Shown: piece by piece, positions 24,134 through 35,918 of the stretch
Layout of the letters: every line of letters starts with the position of its first letter
Position numbering within the stretch: the first letter of the stretch is position 1
NCBI RefSeq assembly: GCF_007655135.1
Contig: NC_045134.1
Coordinates: 26,126,568 to 26,190,567, forward strand
DNA from: Punica granatum
Lineage: Eukaryota > Streptophyta > Magnoliopsida > Myrtales > Lythraceae
DNA: 64,000 nt
Direction of reading: 5' to 3'
Position numbers and translations under genes: made by a program
Notes under the pieces: generated by a model
Seen by the model: the letters and a program-made list of their open reading frames with translations, nothing else
What the model was told of the DNA's origin: nothing
The model's database searches: none

Positions 24134-24483
24134 GTAATCCCACGTTTCCTACTTCTGCTTATCTTTGTTGGTTTGAGTAGAATTCTGCTTAAATGTTCAA
24201 TCTTTCGTTTTTGGGTTTCCATCTGTTGTGGTTTTTTGGATTCTGGAGTCAGTTGAATGCGACCCTTGATTGCTTTTCTCGCTTCCAAGATTCTGATTTT
24301 TGGGAGCGGAGACTGAGAAGAAGTAAATGTTTTGTTGGGTTAATAGTAATCTTCGGCCTTAAGTTTAATCAAGCTTGTTTCTGTTTCTTTAATGGAAGTT
24401 TTGTGAACATTCGCGTCTTGGGTCCCTCTCTTTCCATTTCTGTGCATATTCTCATTGGGGGTGTTGCTTTATTTGGCACTCAG
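24134..24483 (+). other. Putative 5' UTR intron of SNAP33
   Basis: The donor TTTTCGG|GTAATC and acceptor TTGGCACTCAG enclose 350 bp of T-rich, non-coding sequence; the ATG follows 53 bases later. It is supported by splice signals and composition only. Confidence 0.55.
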
Positions 24484-24536
24484 GTTCTGCGATTTATAGC
24501 TCTGCGATCGGTCTGTTTGGTTAGATTTCGCCGAAA

Positions 24537-25941
24537 ATGTTCAGGTCCAAGAAATCTCCGCTGAAGTTTGCGAAGCATAGCTCTGTGGTTCCTGCGCATT
24601 CCACCGCATCTAGCACGAACCCTTTTGATTCTGATGACAAGTACGGTGATAAAAAGCAGACGGTTAATCCCTCTAGAAGGACTTTGGCAGAGCCCATGAG
24701 AGAGTTTAGTGACAATCCTTTTGATGACTACGAGGTGAAAGAGACCTCTTCTCTGTACACAAAACCACCGAACTCTGCCGCAAGAAATGGGTACAAGAAC
24801 GACTTCCGTGATTCGGGGGGACTGGAGAACCAGTCGGTGCAAGAACTGGAGAACTATGCAGTCTACAAGGCTGAAGAGACCACGAAGAGCGTCAACAACT
24901 GCCTGAAGATAGCAGAAGGAATGAGAGAAGACGCCACTAAGACCTTGGTCATGTTGCATCAGCAGGGCGAGCAGATCACTCGGGCTCATGGGGTTGCTGC
25001 TGATATCGATCATGACCTCAGCCGGGTCAGTCTTCTTTTTAAAAGCCTCCACTACAAATCGGACATAAAGCAGTTGGTTTTGCATTTTGTTGCCTAGTTG
25101 CCTTTTGTTGAACAATGTAATGGGATTGAGATTCATCGTATTAATGTTCCTCTGTCATACAGGGTGAGAAGCTACTGGGAAGTCTTGGGGGCATATTCTC
25201 AAAGACTTGGAAGCCAAAGAAGACCCGTGCCATAACAGGCCCCATGGTCATGAGAGGTTTGTCTATTCTCTAAGTTTGGTGAATTGACGTAGTTTTCATT
25301 TTCACCTTTATAAACTCCCTCTGCTGGTTATTTCTTTCTTTTCGGTGCGGCATCTGCTGGTTATTTCTTGCGTATGAATGATTGCTTTATACTGCAGATG
25401 ATGTCCAGAGGAAGGGAAACCACTTGGAGCAGCGGGAGAAGTTAGGTTTGACTTCGGCTTCCAGAAGTCAACCAAGTTCAAGAGCAGCGCCTTCTGAACC
25501 AGCCTCATCACTGCAGAAAGTTGAGGTTCGTCTATCGCTTATAGATTGTTACATTGTATGCAAAATCCTCTCAGGAGGTATTCCTAACCCGAATAGCTGA
25601 AGTTTGATGAAACTTTGCTTGGATTTGTTGAACTTAGGTTGAGAAAGCAAAGCAAGACGACACATTATTGGATTTAAGCAATATCTTAGGAGAGCTAAAG
25701 AATATGGCTCTCGACATGGGTTCTGAAATTGACAGGTTAACTTTCATTCATGCATTTATTTGTCAGTGTAACAAATAAGCCGAAGAAAAGCTGGCCGAAA
25801 CATTTTGCTGAGATGTTATTAATGATGTTGTAATCGTGCAGGCACAATGGAGCTCTGGAACCTTTCCATCATGATGTCGATGAGCTCAACTACCGGGTCA
25901 AACAAGCAAACCAGCGGGGCCGACGCCTGCTTGGGAAATAG
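24537..25941 (+). CDS. SNAP33: SNAP25-type Qb+Qc SNARE, SNAP33-like, 302 aa
   Basis: Five coding exons: 24537-25025, 25163-25256, 25398-25525, 25638-25735, 25842-25941, joined in frame to 302 residues (Arabidopsis SNAP33 is about 300). The N-terminal region carries NPFD and DNPFDDYE motifs. The Qb SNARE helix spans about residues 100-165 with zero-layer Gln in QQGEQITR. A linker and the Qc helix (about 240-300) follow, and the protein ends with the conserved QRGRRLLGK. As in other plant SNAP33 proteins there is no palmitoylated Cys cluster like that of animal SNAP25. The product pairs with syntaxins and R-SNAREs at the plasma membrane and cell plate. Oddity: the Qc zero-layer position is His271 (codon CAC, 25843-25845) where Gln is expected. 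Confidence 0.93.
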
Positions 25942-26213
25942 GCTGCAGTCCGTCTTAATTTTCTTGTTATTCATTTGCTTGTGGCTCGATGTTTGTTTCC
26001 CTTTTCATAGACTTGCTGTATCGGGCTTCCGCGAGACTACAAAATGGTTTGGTAATCTGTTGATATCAAATTTTATTCAACTTGCATGTATAGAGCATCT
26101 TGTAGGGATATTTACTAATTACAATGGCACGGAGCAATACATCTATCTTCAGTTGAATATCTAAAAGAACAGGAACAACCAAAATATAAATTGAAAGACA
26201 AAATGATGACCCA
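25942..26213. other. Convergent 3' ends of SNAP33 and the heparanase-like gene
   Basis: Only 272 bp separate the two stop codons, so the 3' UTRs probably meet or overlap in antisense. Confidence 0.6.
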
Positions 26214-29123
26214 TCAAACACAGGATGGAGCATCAAAATTAGGAAGAACGACGAAAGCAATGGACAGAGGAGCAATGGAGATGGGAGAATTCACACCAAC
26301 AAGTGATGGCTCCAAAGTCGGAATCTTCCCGTCTTCGGTGAGATCCAAAGGAGTCCCGTTCAAAAGCATTGTTTGGCTCTGCAGAAAACCATCTCTCGGA
26401 GTCAAATGGTACTCTTCTCTCTTCAGTGATGCCTCTGATGCTCCTATCCCGATGAAAGAGACCATCTTTTTCAGGCCTCTAAGAATAATGCTCTCTCTGT
26501 TATCCATCGACTCCTTGATTCTCAATCTTAAGTTCATCCTGTTCCGGACGCTGATCTTATAGTTGGTCTCATTGCTGAAGTTGATCAGAAGCAGAGTTAC
26601 ACCTTCCTGGGATTAAGTCAATATTAAAGTGAGAAAGCATCTGACATTTTATATTTGAGTAAAGAAGAAAACACATGAAGGTATATCATCTTGCAGTTTG
26701 CCGATGTTCAATCAAATCCTCTTTTTTAACCACTGAATGCATCCTTATAGTCCCATAATTAATAATTTCCAAACTCTTTCTTCCGATTCAAGAACGAGAA
26801 AAGGAACTAATGCCTCATTCTGTCCCATATTTAACCATCGAATGCATCCTTATAGTCCATATTTTAACCATTGAATGCATCCTTATACATCCACTTTTTT
26901 TAACTATTGAGGCATTACTTCTCTCTCTCGTTCTTGAATCGATTGGAATGGAATGTCAAATCTATTTCTTCGTCTTTTTGCCAATAAATCAGAATTCTCA
27001 TGGAGAATAGCAGGATATGTGAGAAAACAAGGTCTCCCACAATGTTTTATGATCTGATATGCCATGTTTACTCTAAATCAGCATGTTTTCCTTTTCCTTC
27101 ATTTTTTCAAGACGAGAAAGAAATGGAAAACTGAAAACTTGTTTGAAGTTCTACTTGTCAATTCAACTCAATTAATGTGGACTTACTCTTCCTCTTGAGC
27201 AATGGGCATAACTCCGCAAAGGGGATGGAGAGTCAATGTCTATAGAGAGAACGCCTTTGCCCATAAGCCGATTCCATAGAAGTGCACTGTTGAGTATTAT
27301 CCAACCTCATGAGCAGCAGAAACATGGTTTTTAGCAATGAAACTCATAAGACATAACGAAGCTTCGAACACACACTTACCTGTAATAATCTGGGTTAGGG
27401 ATGAAAGTGGTGGTGTTAAGCAGACCATAGTTCCCGCCGATCAGACTCTGCCGGCAATAAACCTTAGTGCTGTATTTTGCTGCCATTCCAAGCTGATCCA
27501 AGTACCTAATTCCACATTTTCCAGAAGAACATATTACATAAGAAAGAAAACGAATAATATAAGGACGGGGTTCAGAAATTATTACCAAAAGCTGTTCACA
27601 AAGGTATTGGAAACCCCCAGTCCGCCGCTGTTATAAGCTCCGCCCGACTCACCAACCCATGGAGATGCCCACGGGCCATTCTTCCGGATGGTCTCTTTGA
27701 GTTTGCTGAATGTGTCTGATATCCGGTTCAAGTAGTTAGGGTCCAATATCTTGCTAATGAGATTCGGATCAGAACCTGAAAACAGAAATCATGGATATTG
27801 GAAATCAATGAAATATTTACAAAATATAAATATTGGTCTCTCGGCTTTTCTTTCGGTACCTGGACCGAGATTGTATATATGATGTGTCATGAAATCAATC
27901 ACGCCTGATCCCGAAACCTGCAGAAGCCTTGCATACCAATCTTGATCAAAGAACCCTCCCGGTGCTATGACTGAAGGCTTCGGATCATGATTCTTGTATA
28001 TCTGATCAATGATACCTTTAAGGGCAATCAAGTCTTTCCCATACTGTTCTGCCCCAACACTCGCTCCGATTCCACTCCCACTGAGCTCATTGCCTTGAAT
28101 ATGCAGAGGCAGCAGATGAATAATAACTCATCGAAAGAAAAGCTGCTTGATACTATTTATCTTTTGTGCGCGGGTGCAGAGATATACCAAATTCCCAGGA
28201 ATCTACAGGGTATCCTTTCGCAACTGTGTATTTCATAAACTCATAAGCGTTGGTGGAGTCCCAATCTCCTCCCCAAACACCCTTTCTGAGTTGGCGCCTT
28301 CCATAGAGTGCATTTAAGCCGAAAGTCACGCGGGCCCTGAATCAATTTCCAGACATTGCAGTAATAAGCAAAAGTTCCAGAGGAACCATCTTTCAAACCA
28401 AAGCTGACCCAGTGCTGGAAATTCGGCCATAATCTTGAATGAAATGAAGACACATCGTGATCTAACTTCTTGTAGTTCATTGGCAACTGGTCCTTCAAGA
28501 GTGTCATAGTACTTACCCGGTTTTGCTGAACAGATGATTTAGTTCATCCCACCGGCTCATGCGTAAGCAGCTCCTAGAGAAGCCAAAAAGGCCACTTCTG
28601 TCCTTCCGGAACGGGTGGCATGGAAACCTGAGCTTTCCAATATCGTACTCTACTTGGTCTTGAAGAGAACCCCCAATCCTGATCCTTAAATTCTTGAAAG
28701 CTAGACAAGAAGAAATGGTTACCATACCATTTGAGCTGTGGAATAATGCGATTCACTCTTGGGATTATTGTGGCAAACCTTGGATCACGTGTGCAAGAAA
28801 AGGATGGGACAGATTCTGAAAAAATTAAAAGACATTGATTAAATATTTTATATAGATAGAACCAAGCAGATCCTCGAAAAGTTGGATCCCATCTTAGAAT
28901 AGCTTTCACAAAATCTCACCAAGTTTAAGACAGATGTGTATCCCCACGGGCATATATTGTAGTTGCACTTGTCGTGAGGCCACCAATCGAGAGTTGCACA
29001 GATGAAATCCTCATCCGTTTCGGCAATCGTTTTGGTGCCATCAACTATAAGCGTAACTCGATGACACAAAACTGCAGGAAGAGAAGCTAAGAGGACGAAC
29101 AACGAGAGGCGAGAAAATTCCAT
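26214..29123 (-). CDS. Heparanase-like glycoside hydrolase family 79 protein, 538 aa
   Basis: Nine exons on the minus strand: 29123-28920, 28815-28779, 28700-28517, 28336-28188, 28093-27860, 27775-27586, 27505-27380, 27286-27187, 26606-26214, all with GT-AG junctions. They join without a break to 538 residues. A signal peptide is evident ([20 protein letters not shown]). GH79 landmarks follow in order: [16 protein letters not shown], the acid/base Glu194 in [34 protein letters not shown], and the nucleophile Glu312 in [12 protein letters not shown]. The C-terminal beta-domain includes [20 protein letters not shown]. The enzyme should be secreted to the wall and act as a beta-glucuronidase on arabinogalactan-protein sugars, as plant GUS/HPSE-like proteins do. 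Exon 2 is only 37 bp, and intron 2 (28778-28701) is 78 bp. Confidence 0.92.
26727..26894 (-). repeat. Diverged short repeats in the last intron of the heparanase-like gene
   Basis: Three copies of a roughly 30-bp unit containing GAATGCATCCTTATA begin at 26727, 26831 and 26864; the last two are nearly in tandem. All lie within intron 8. Confidence 0.75.
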
Positions 29124-29217
29124 TTGAGGATCGGTTCGAGCTCAACTCAACTCTATCTCGGGCTAGTCAGATGAACTGCACATAATTAAGCTTTTTTATG
29201 CTATCAATAACTGAGTC

Positions 29218-29227
29218 CATATATAGA
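29218..29227 (-). promoter_or_regulatory. TATA box of the heparanase-like gene
   Basis: The minus strand reads CTATATATGG here, about 95 bp before the ATG at 29123, which would put the start site near 29190. Confidence 0.5.
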
Positions 29228-30166
29228 GGTCCACATAGAGTGAACCAAATCAATCCACTGAACTAAGCTGAGAAAGATTAAGATCAGAGTGAGACCTCTT
29301 TCAGAAAGCCAAGCCGAGAATTGCATAAATGGCTCTGCAAAAAAACCATGGCCACCAAAGGAACCAGAGGAACATATTCTGAGAGGATCAAGGATGCCGG
29401 ACCAAAAAAAGAAAAAAGAAAAAAAATCAAGAAATTAACCCAAAAAAAGGACAAAATGAATAAATGGCTTCCCAAAGATGAAACTACACCAAAAGAAAGG
29501 ATTATCAATGACTCAACTCTCCAAAATAAAAATTAATCCAACATGAATTGATGCAGATCAAATAGCTAAAGAACATTTGACCCCAGAGACTGTCTACAGG
29601 GCAAAGTTGCTGTCTTTCTGAGAGGTGGCTTCCTCGTAGTCGTAAAACACACACAGTCCCATGAGACAAGTCCGCTCTGATCGTTTAGATAAAAACCAAA
29701 TCTTTGCAGCGACCCAGCTCAAATTCAAGAAGGCAAAGCCACTATAGCTAGTGATATACTGACCTCAGATGAAGAACGAGGTGAAATTGACCGCGCTGGG
29801 CTGTCGGTGGACAAGCTCAGCTATGGCGAATGACAGAGTACGATAATTTTGGCGAAACAAACCAAACTATGGCGTTCACCTATGATCCTTCCCTGATCAA
29901 ACTAGAAAACAATCCCTTTGTGAAATGGTCGTTGTCAAGATTTGTTGGGTTGCCATTCAACCAAAAAAAAAAAAAAAAAAGAAGAAGATTTGTTGGGTTG
30001 CCTCCAGAAACAGCAAAAGGTTACTTTTGCAGTAAACCAAGCATAAATTTTGTCGTTGTTTGCTTTTTTTTTTTGGGAAATGTTTTTTAGGATTGTTTGG
30101 TGACGAAAATGGTGAAAAATCATTATGGGCTAATGATTGGATTAATACTAGGAATAGGATAAGTAT
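29228..30166. other. Intergenic spacer upstream of the heparanase-like gene
   Basis: No gene is visible. A word TTTGTTGGGTTGCC occurs twice (29940 and 29988) on either side of a poly-A run, a small local duplication. Confidence 0.4.
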
Positions 30167-30359
30167 GCTACTTTTGATTTCAGAGTTAAAAATAATTTTG
30201 ATTGTGAAAAAAGACAAAAGTTATAATTAAAATTTAAAGTTATTTTAAAATTAAAGTTAAAATTTTTTACTTAAAAAATGTGTATTTTTGTTGTGTAATG
30301 GGTTAAGTTAAAGTTAAAATTAAAATTTTTATGATTTTAATTGCGAAACCAAACAGAGC
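30167..30359. mobile_element. MITE related to the element at 577-766
   Basis: The left end is GCTACTTTTGATTTCAGAG and the right end on the minus strand is GCTCTGTTTGGTTTCGCAA. The interior repeats GTTAAAGTTAAAAT words as in 577-766. AGTAT flanks both sides (30162-30166 and 30360-30364), a possible 5-bp target duplication. Confidence 0.55.
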
Positions 30360-30364
30360 AGTAT

Positions 30365-33050
30365 TGTTCTGTGATTTTGAGGCATTTTCATTCTGAAGCT
30401 CACTACGAACGAAATCAAGCCGGAAACTTGGACGCCAATTACATCGAATCGAGCAAAGACGGGTACCGAAGTCCTATAAACATGTAATAATTCATGAGCT
30501 AAGTCGCTAAGGATACCTAATATAATAATCAATGAGCTAAGTCGACACCATTTTCATTGCCCTCCCTCCACGGCTGTTACTATATAATTGTTGTCATAAC
30601 TTGCGGTGGCATCGGTGAAGCTCTATCATGGTCCAATAACTGATATCGACGAACATGTGAGCGTTCCACCCGGGCTTTAATTTGTCACATCCACGAAGCT
30701 TCGGCCTTTCTCAAGTAGCACTAGTAGAAGGACAAGCAGCACGAAAAAGGTCGAAATATTTGATTACGAATTGCCCCCAAAACTAATTAGACTTAGTTGA
30801 GGAGGGCCCGCCCTGGACTGCGTTGAGTATGGGCCTTCACCATGATGGGCCCAACTGTCTTTGTGGGCCAATTACAAAGCATAGAGCAATCAAGCCCGGG
30901 GGCTTCGGTCCAGTCCAAGATCATGGGACTTGTGAATTGTCAAGATCATGAGGCGTCGAGTATAGAATTAATCTAATCCGATAGCGCCTATTATGGGAAT
31001 GTCCAGTGCCAAAGTCACTGAATGAATAAGTCACTAATCCCTGAATAACGAGCTCCATATCCTCTCCCATTGCCGGTGGTTTCCCCGGTCCATTTGGATA
31101 GGCCCCGACTCTAATCGGTAAGCAAAGCTGGGCGGGGACTATGGCCCATTAACATGCTCAGGATATCCATCTCTTGCAATCAGTTCAATCTAGAAGGAGT
31201 GTATTGCTTGGTCGTTTCTTTTCCTTTCCGACGACAACTTTGGTTTCGATGAAGCCTAGTTCATCCATAAAATGTAAGGCGAACAAGCCGTAAAAACTAA
31301 AAGTAGTATGAATTTATGAAGTCGGGATACTCTAAGAAAGATTGGATTTATATATACTTTCGCACCGTATAGATGGAGGAAATAGAAGGAGCAATATCGA
31401 GCGAAGGGGTTGGGGATTTTTAATTGTTATAATACCAATCAAAGACAAAGAAAAATATCTAATCTGATCTAATTAATTAATAGGAGAAAATGACTGTGCT
31501 GACACGTAGTGGCCAGAGAGAGGACCACTCTCCTGTTGTGAGGAAGCCCCTACACCTACGTCTACTTCAGTCAAGTTTCTGGCTTAGGATTTTATGCGAT
31601 TATATTTTCATTATACATAATATATATATATATATAATAAAAAAGAATATTGAGTTTCGTCTGGACTATTTATATACATTTCAAATGAACCTCCTGCAAA
31701 TTTACGTGAAAAGTATATCGGTTGTAATAGGTCGGTGTGGTGATCCGATCGGGATTATTATATTATTACTACTGTTATATTTTTTTTTTCCTTTTATTAT
31801 TACTACTATAATTGAGATGAAGATCAACATGTCTACATAGATACACGCCTCTAAAGGGTCACAGAAAGGCTATTTTCCAAGTATGTATATATATATATAT
31901 ATAGAAATAGTTTTTTCCTGAAATATCTGATGGCAGAGGAATATTTGCTTTGGGAATGAAACGTTCCTCCCTGCTTATATATTGGAAGGACAGATGTGAC
32001 GTGTGAACGAGTGGTATGATCTATATCTTTCGTATTATACTATACATACGTATGTACATATACATGCATATATGATATATCCTTTCTGAACGTATATAGC
32101 TAATTTCTTCTTCGGGAATTACAGTCTCAATTCAATCCAAACAGATTCATCATCACGACAAAAAGTTTCTGAACATATATATATATTGTTACACGCATGC
32201 TAGATCAATCATTTTAACTATTTTCATTGTGTTAGGTAACGTAAGTCCACATATACATACATATATATATATATATATATACACACACGTACATGTACAT
32301 GCGTACGTACAATATCATTATCTGTAGAAAAGAAAATGAAAAGATATATGATCATTAATGTGCCCTATATATTGGTGGCGTGAATTCCCTTCTCGATCAA
32401 AATGAGGCCCATACACAAACTTGCATTGGTCCCTCGTGCTTATATACCACAAATCCGAACAACTGTCTCAAAACTCAATAGCACGCCGTCTCTCTTAACT
32501 TTTTTATTAGTTATAACTACTTTCATACATGATAGCTCATACATATTACCAATGGTTGTCATAAGAAGTCCTGTGTTTGTGTTGAGAGCATGATTTGTTC
32601 ATACACAATAAAGCAGAGTCAGGGATTAAACCCGGGGTAAGTGCGCAGGCAGTCTCGAGTGTTTTAATTTGTACAATTCCGCATGTATAAGTACATGAGA
32701 GATTTCTCTGCATAAACAAGAATATATGCAAGCGATCTTCAGATCTGTCAGCTTCTACGATAGAGAAAGACTAATCGGGTAATCGGTGCAAACGATGAAT
32801 TAATAATTAGAGGGAGGAAGAGTCATGAATAGGGCCCGGTGAGCCCCAAGCATATCCTGTCCACTCGATCCGAAGAGGGCATTGGCTTATAGCAACCACA
32901 GGAATTTGTGTTCGGTGTGAGACATCCCAATCAAGCACATTAATAGAAGGGGGACCTCAATTGGATAAGGAAACAACAAAGAGCACAAAAGATCAGAAAT
33001 ATATACATATTTCCATGTGTGTATAGAGCTAGCTCTCAATTTCTTTGTAT
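30365..33050. other. Intergenic spacer upstream of the PIF-like gene
   Basis: Mixed sequence with TGGGCC-rich patches near 30830-31150 and (TA)n tracts at about 31619-31637, 31886-31902 and 32260-32281. A tRNA-like word lies near 32620-32637 (GGGATTAAACCCGGG), possibly an old SINE in minus orientation. No supported gene. Confidence 0.4.
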
Positions 33051-33109
33051 CGGTCGAATATATATATATATGATGATTTGTTGAAACACGAAGAGTGATA
33101 GAGAGGGGG

Positions 33110-35918
33110 ATGAATATGAGTGAATACGAGTGTCTAGTACCGGAACTAGAATGGAATCTGACGGGGCACCAGCGACAGCAAGAACAAGTTGGGGCAGGCG
33201 AAGAAGATCGGAATCGGAATCTGAATCTGAATCAGAATCAGAATCAGAATCGGATTCAGCAGAAGGGTCATGCCAATAATTGTAACAACATATCCTCTCA
33301 CTCTCACGTGCAACAACACTGCAGCATCAGCAGCTTCCATCAGAATCATCATCATCATCATTCTTCTGTTCCCATACCCACGTACGTATAACATATGTGT
33401 TTCTGATCAACTCATCACTACACATATGTACATACTACAAATCGTTCTTCTTCATCTTTTCGATCTCTTAAAAATGCATACAATATCCCGGGTATGCAAG
33501 AATGTAGCGATTTCGCACTGATAAGGTCCTAGTTGCCTTCATTAATTAGCTAGAACCAATGTGGATTGGTTCAAGCGGTTCGACGCTTGTTTCACTTCAG
33601 TAAGGTCTTTAGTTTGAGTCCTTATAAATGCATAAAATCCACTTTATGAGAGTTTTACCCCTTAGTGAGTCAACCCGGCTCGACTGGATTAACTGGAGTC
33701 CAATTAGGCTTTCAGATACTAAGATTTGAGTCGAAAAAAAATAAAAAAAGCTGGAATGAATGAATATACAAGTGTGTGTTTCTTGATTGATTATAATTGG
33801 ATTTTATAATTTCAGATCTATGAACAATATCCAGCAAATTGAAGAGCTGGCATGGGAAAACGGGCAGTTAACCATGCACGGTCACAGTGGATCCGTCCTT
33901 CCCACGGCCATGCCAAAGGCCGTATGGAGCAACAATGACACGCTTGAGTCCATCGTTCGTCAAGCTTCTAATCACAACCAATACCATGTCAGTAATGTTG
34001 CTACCAACGATGTGAATCCTACATGTGTAAACAAGGGGTCTTGCTCAGTCGACAAAAAACCGGATAAACTAGTGAAAACCAACTCTGGTCGTACTAGGTC
34101 AGAGAACATTACTGCTCCTGTGCTGAAGAAACGGGTGCGATCGGAATCGGAGCAGTGCAGGACAACCAGTAATAACTTGTTTAGCACAAGTTCTGGTTAT
34201 AGGAATAATGACCAAGAAGAAAGGAAGGTTAAGATTACGGATCACCGGAGCATGTGTGCAAGTGCAAGCGCCACATTCGGCAGGGAAGATCGCGACACTA
34301 CTATGATGACTTGGCCATCCTTCGATTCTTCCCGAAGCTTCAAAACCAACCAGACAACAGATGACGATTCTGCTGCTTCCCCTGGTGGATCTGTGAGTGA
34401 ACGTATATATTTGTATAGCTCAGTGTCTTCAAAATTCTCCAAAACCGACTTCTACAGTTTAATTGGCCACATTATATGCCCACCTATCACGACCTTGTAT
34501 TATCATCAGGAGCTAGCACTTATATTGATTCCAGAAAATAATATCGGGTATGGCCTACGAGCGGTTTACATAATCATAGCAGTTGACAGAAGACATTCAA
34601 TACATTTGCATAGGACCACGAGATTGGAAGATATGTAATTCTAATGTACCTTACCATGTTTGTAAAAGGTTTTAAGCCGACATAGATATACCGTGCCCGC
34701 ACGATTTAACTCTAGATCAATAAATATTTGATTAATGCGTTATATATATGAGTACATGTGTATAGATTGCAAGGCATGATTTGTTAACTGTAAACATCTA
34801 CATATAGAGCAAATTATATGTTATCTATAACAAGCTTTATGCAACAAGTACATTATGGTTTATGGGAAAATCAGGAAGAAGATCAAGAGACCAAAACTGA
34901 GACCGGTCGATCCCTCTCGAGCAGGCAAACTAGAGCAGCTGCTATTCACAATCAGTCGGAGCGGGTAGTACACTTTATATTTCATATGATCCCAATATGC
35001 CAGTTCACAAATGTAATATTTACTGATATCAATGTTGATACTATTTGATATATGATTTTCTCGTGTGTATAGAGACGTAGAGATAGAATAAACCAGAAGA
35101 TGAAAACTCTCCAGAGGTTGGTCCCTAATTCGCGTAAGGTATGATGCAATGGAAGAAAGTTATTTTCCTTTTCGGTTAGGATACTTTCTCTTTTTAATTT
35201 TTAATTTTTTTTCAAATTTGACTCGATTTGAGGACATGACTGAGAACATCCCGTGTTTTTACCCATAAAAAATGCAGACAGATAAAGCGTCAATGCTGGA
35301 CGAGGTCATCGAGTACTTAAAACAGTTGCAAGCGCAGGTTCAGATGATGAGCGCCACGAGGAACATCAACAGCTTGCCCCAAATGATGATGATGCCCATT
35401 GGGGTGACCCCTCAGCAGCAGCTGCAGATGTCTCTCTTCTCTCGGATCTCTGGTGGGGTCGGGCTTGGACTCGGTATGGGAATGGCCGGAATTGGAGCTG
35501 GTATGGGAGTGCTCGACATGAGTTCAATGGCACGAGGTCCAGCTCAGCCTCCAGGTCTATCTCCACTCCTCCACCCTACTTCGGCACAGTTCGTGGTGCC
35601 AACCACCCACCCAATGACATCGGCTCAAGCCCCTGCTGCTACCGGAAACAGTGGTTCGCTTCATTTTCCGGATCCTTATTGTGCCTTGATTGCACAAGTA
35701 CGTGTCCATTATATATCTTACCCTTTTATTTATTGGGTACACTGACCCGTATATGTTATGTATATACATATATAGTATGCTCGCTAATGTTCGATATCTG
35801 TTTATAAAAATATCAGAATATGAACGACATAGAGCTCTACAGAAAGATGGCAGCACTATACAGACAACAGGCAGCTACTAATCCATCGTCCAAGACAAAT
35901 GAGGGAAAGAGGGAATGA
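33110..35918 (+). CDS. Phytochrome-interacting bHLH factor, PIF7/UNE10 type, 508 aa
   Basis: Six exons: 33110-33381, 33816-34392, 34875-34964, 35073-35138, 35278-35697, 35817-35918, joined in frame to 508 residues. The start is the first ATG of the open frame (MNMSEYECLVPELEWNL). The active-phytochrome-B-binding motif is at about 100-112 (EELAWENGQLTMHG), followed by TLESIVRQA. The bHLH spans about 302-352: basic part RAAAIHNQSERRRRDRINQK with the H-E-R residues that read a G-box, then TLQRLVPN and TDKASMLDEVIEYLKQLQAQV. The tail is Met/Gly-rich and ends with ELYRKMAALYRQQ, typical of PIF7/UNE10. Expected role: nuclear G-box-binding regulator in red-light/shade signalling. Exon 5 fuses helix 2 with the rest, so the third bHLH intron is missing. 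Intron 1 carries a SINE. Confidence 0.9.
33209..33256 (+). repeat. In-frame hexanucleotide repeat in PIF exon 1
   Basis: About eight GAATCN units (N varies) give alternating Asn with Arg, Leu or Gln (RNRNLNLNQNQNQN). Being hexameric, it can change length without shifting the frame. Confidence 0.8.
33556..33748 (+). mobile_element. tRNA-derived SINE in intron 1 of the PIF-like gene
   Basis: A box A-like word TGGTTCAAGCGG (33567-33578) and a box B-like word AGTTTGAGTCC (33611-33621) stand 44 bp apart, as in Pol III promoters. An A-rich tail occupies 33734-33748. AGCTAGAA (33548-33555) and AGCTGGAA (33749-33756) flank it, a 7 of 8 target duplication. A related 3' part lies at 38528-38640. Confidence 0.65.

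Noticed and set aside
24480..25136. 218-codon minus-strand ORF opposite SNAP33
   Set aside because: Antisense of SNAP33 exon 1, where codon bias leaves the opposite frame open. It has no family features.
28241..28507. 88-codon minus-strand ORF starting [14 protein letters not shown]
   Set aside because: It runs through intron 3 of the heparanase-like gene and then reads exon 4 in the wrong frame.
28574..28909. Apparent frameshift in the heparanase-like gene after VIQ
   Set aside because: It is resolved by a 78-bp intron (28778-28701) with GT and CTAG signals; joining restores the conserved frame, so the gene is intact.
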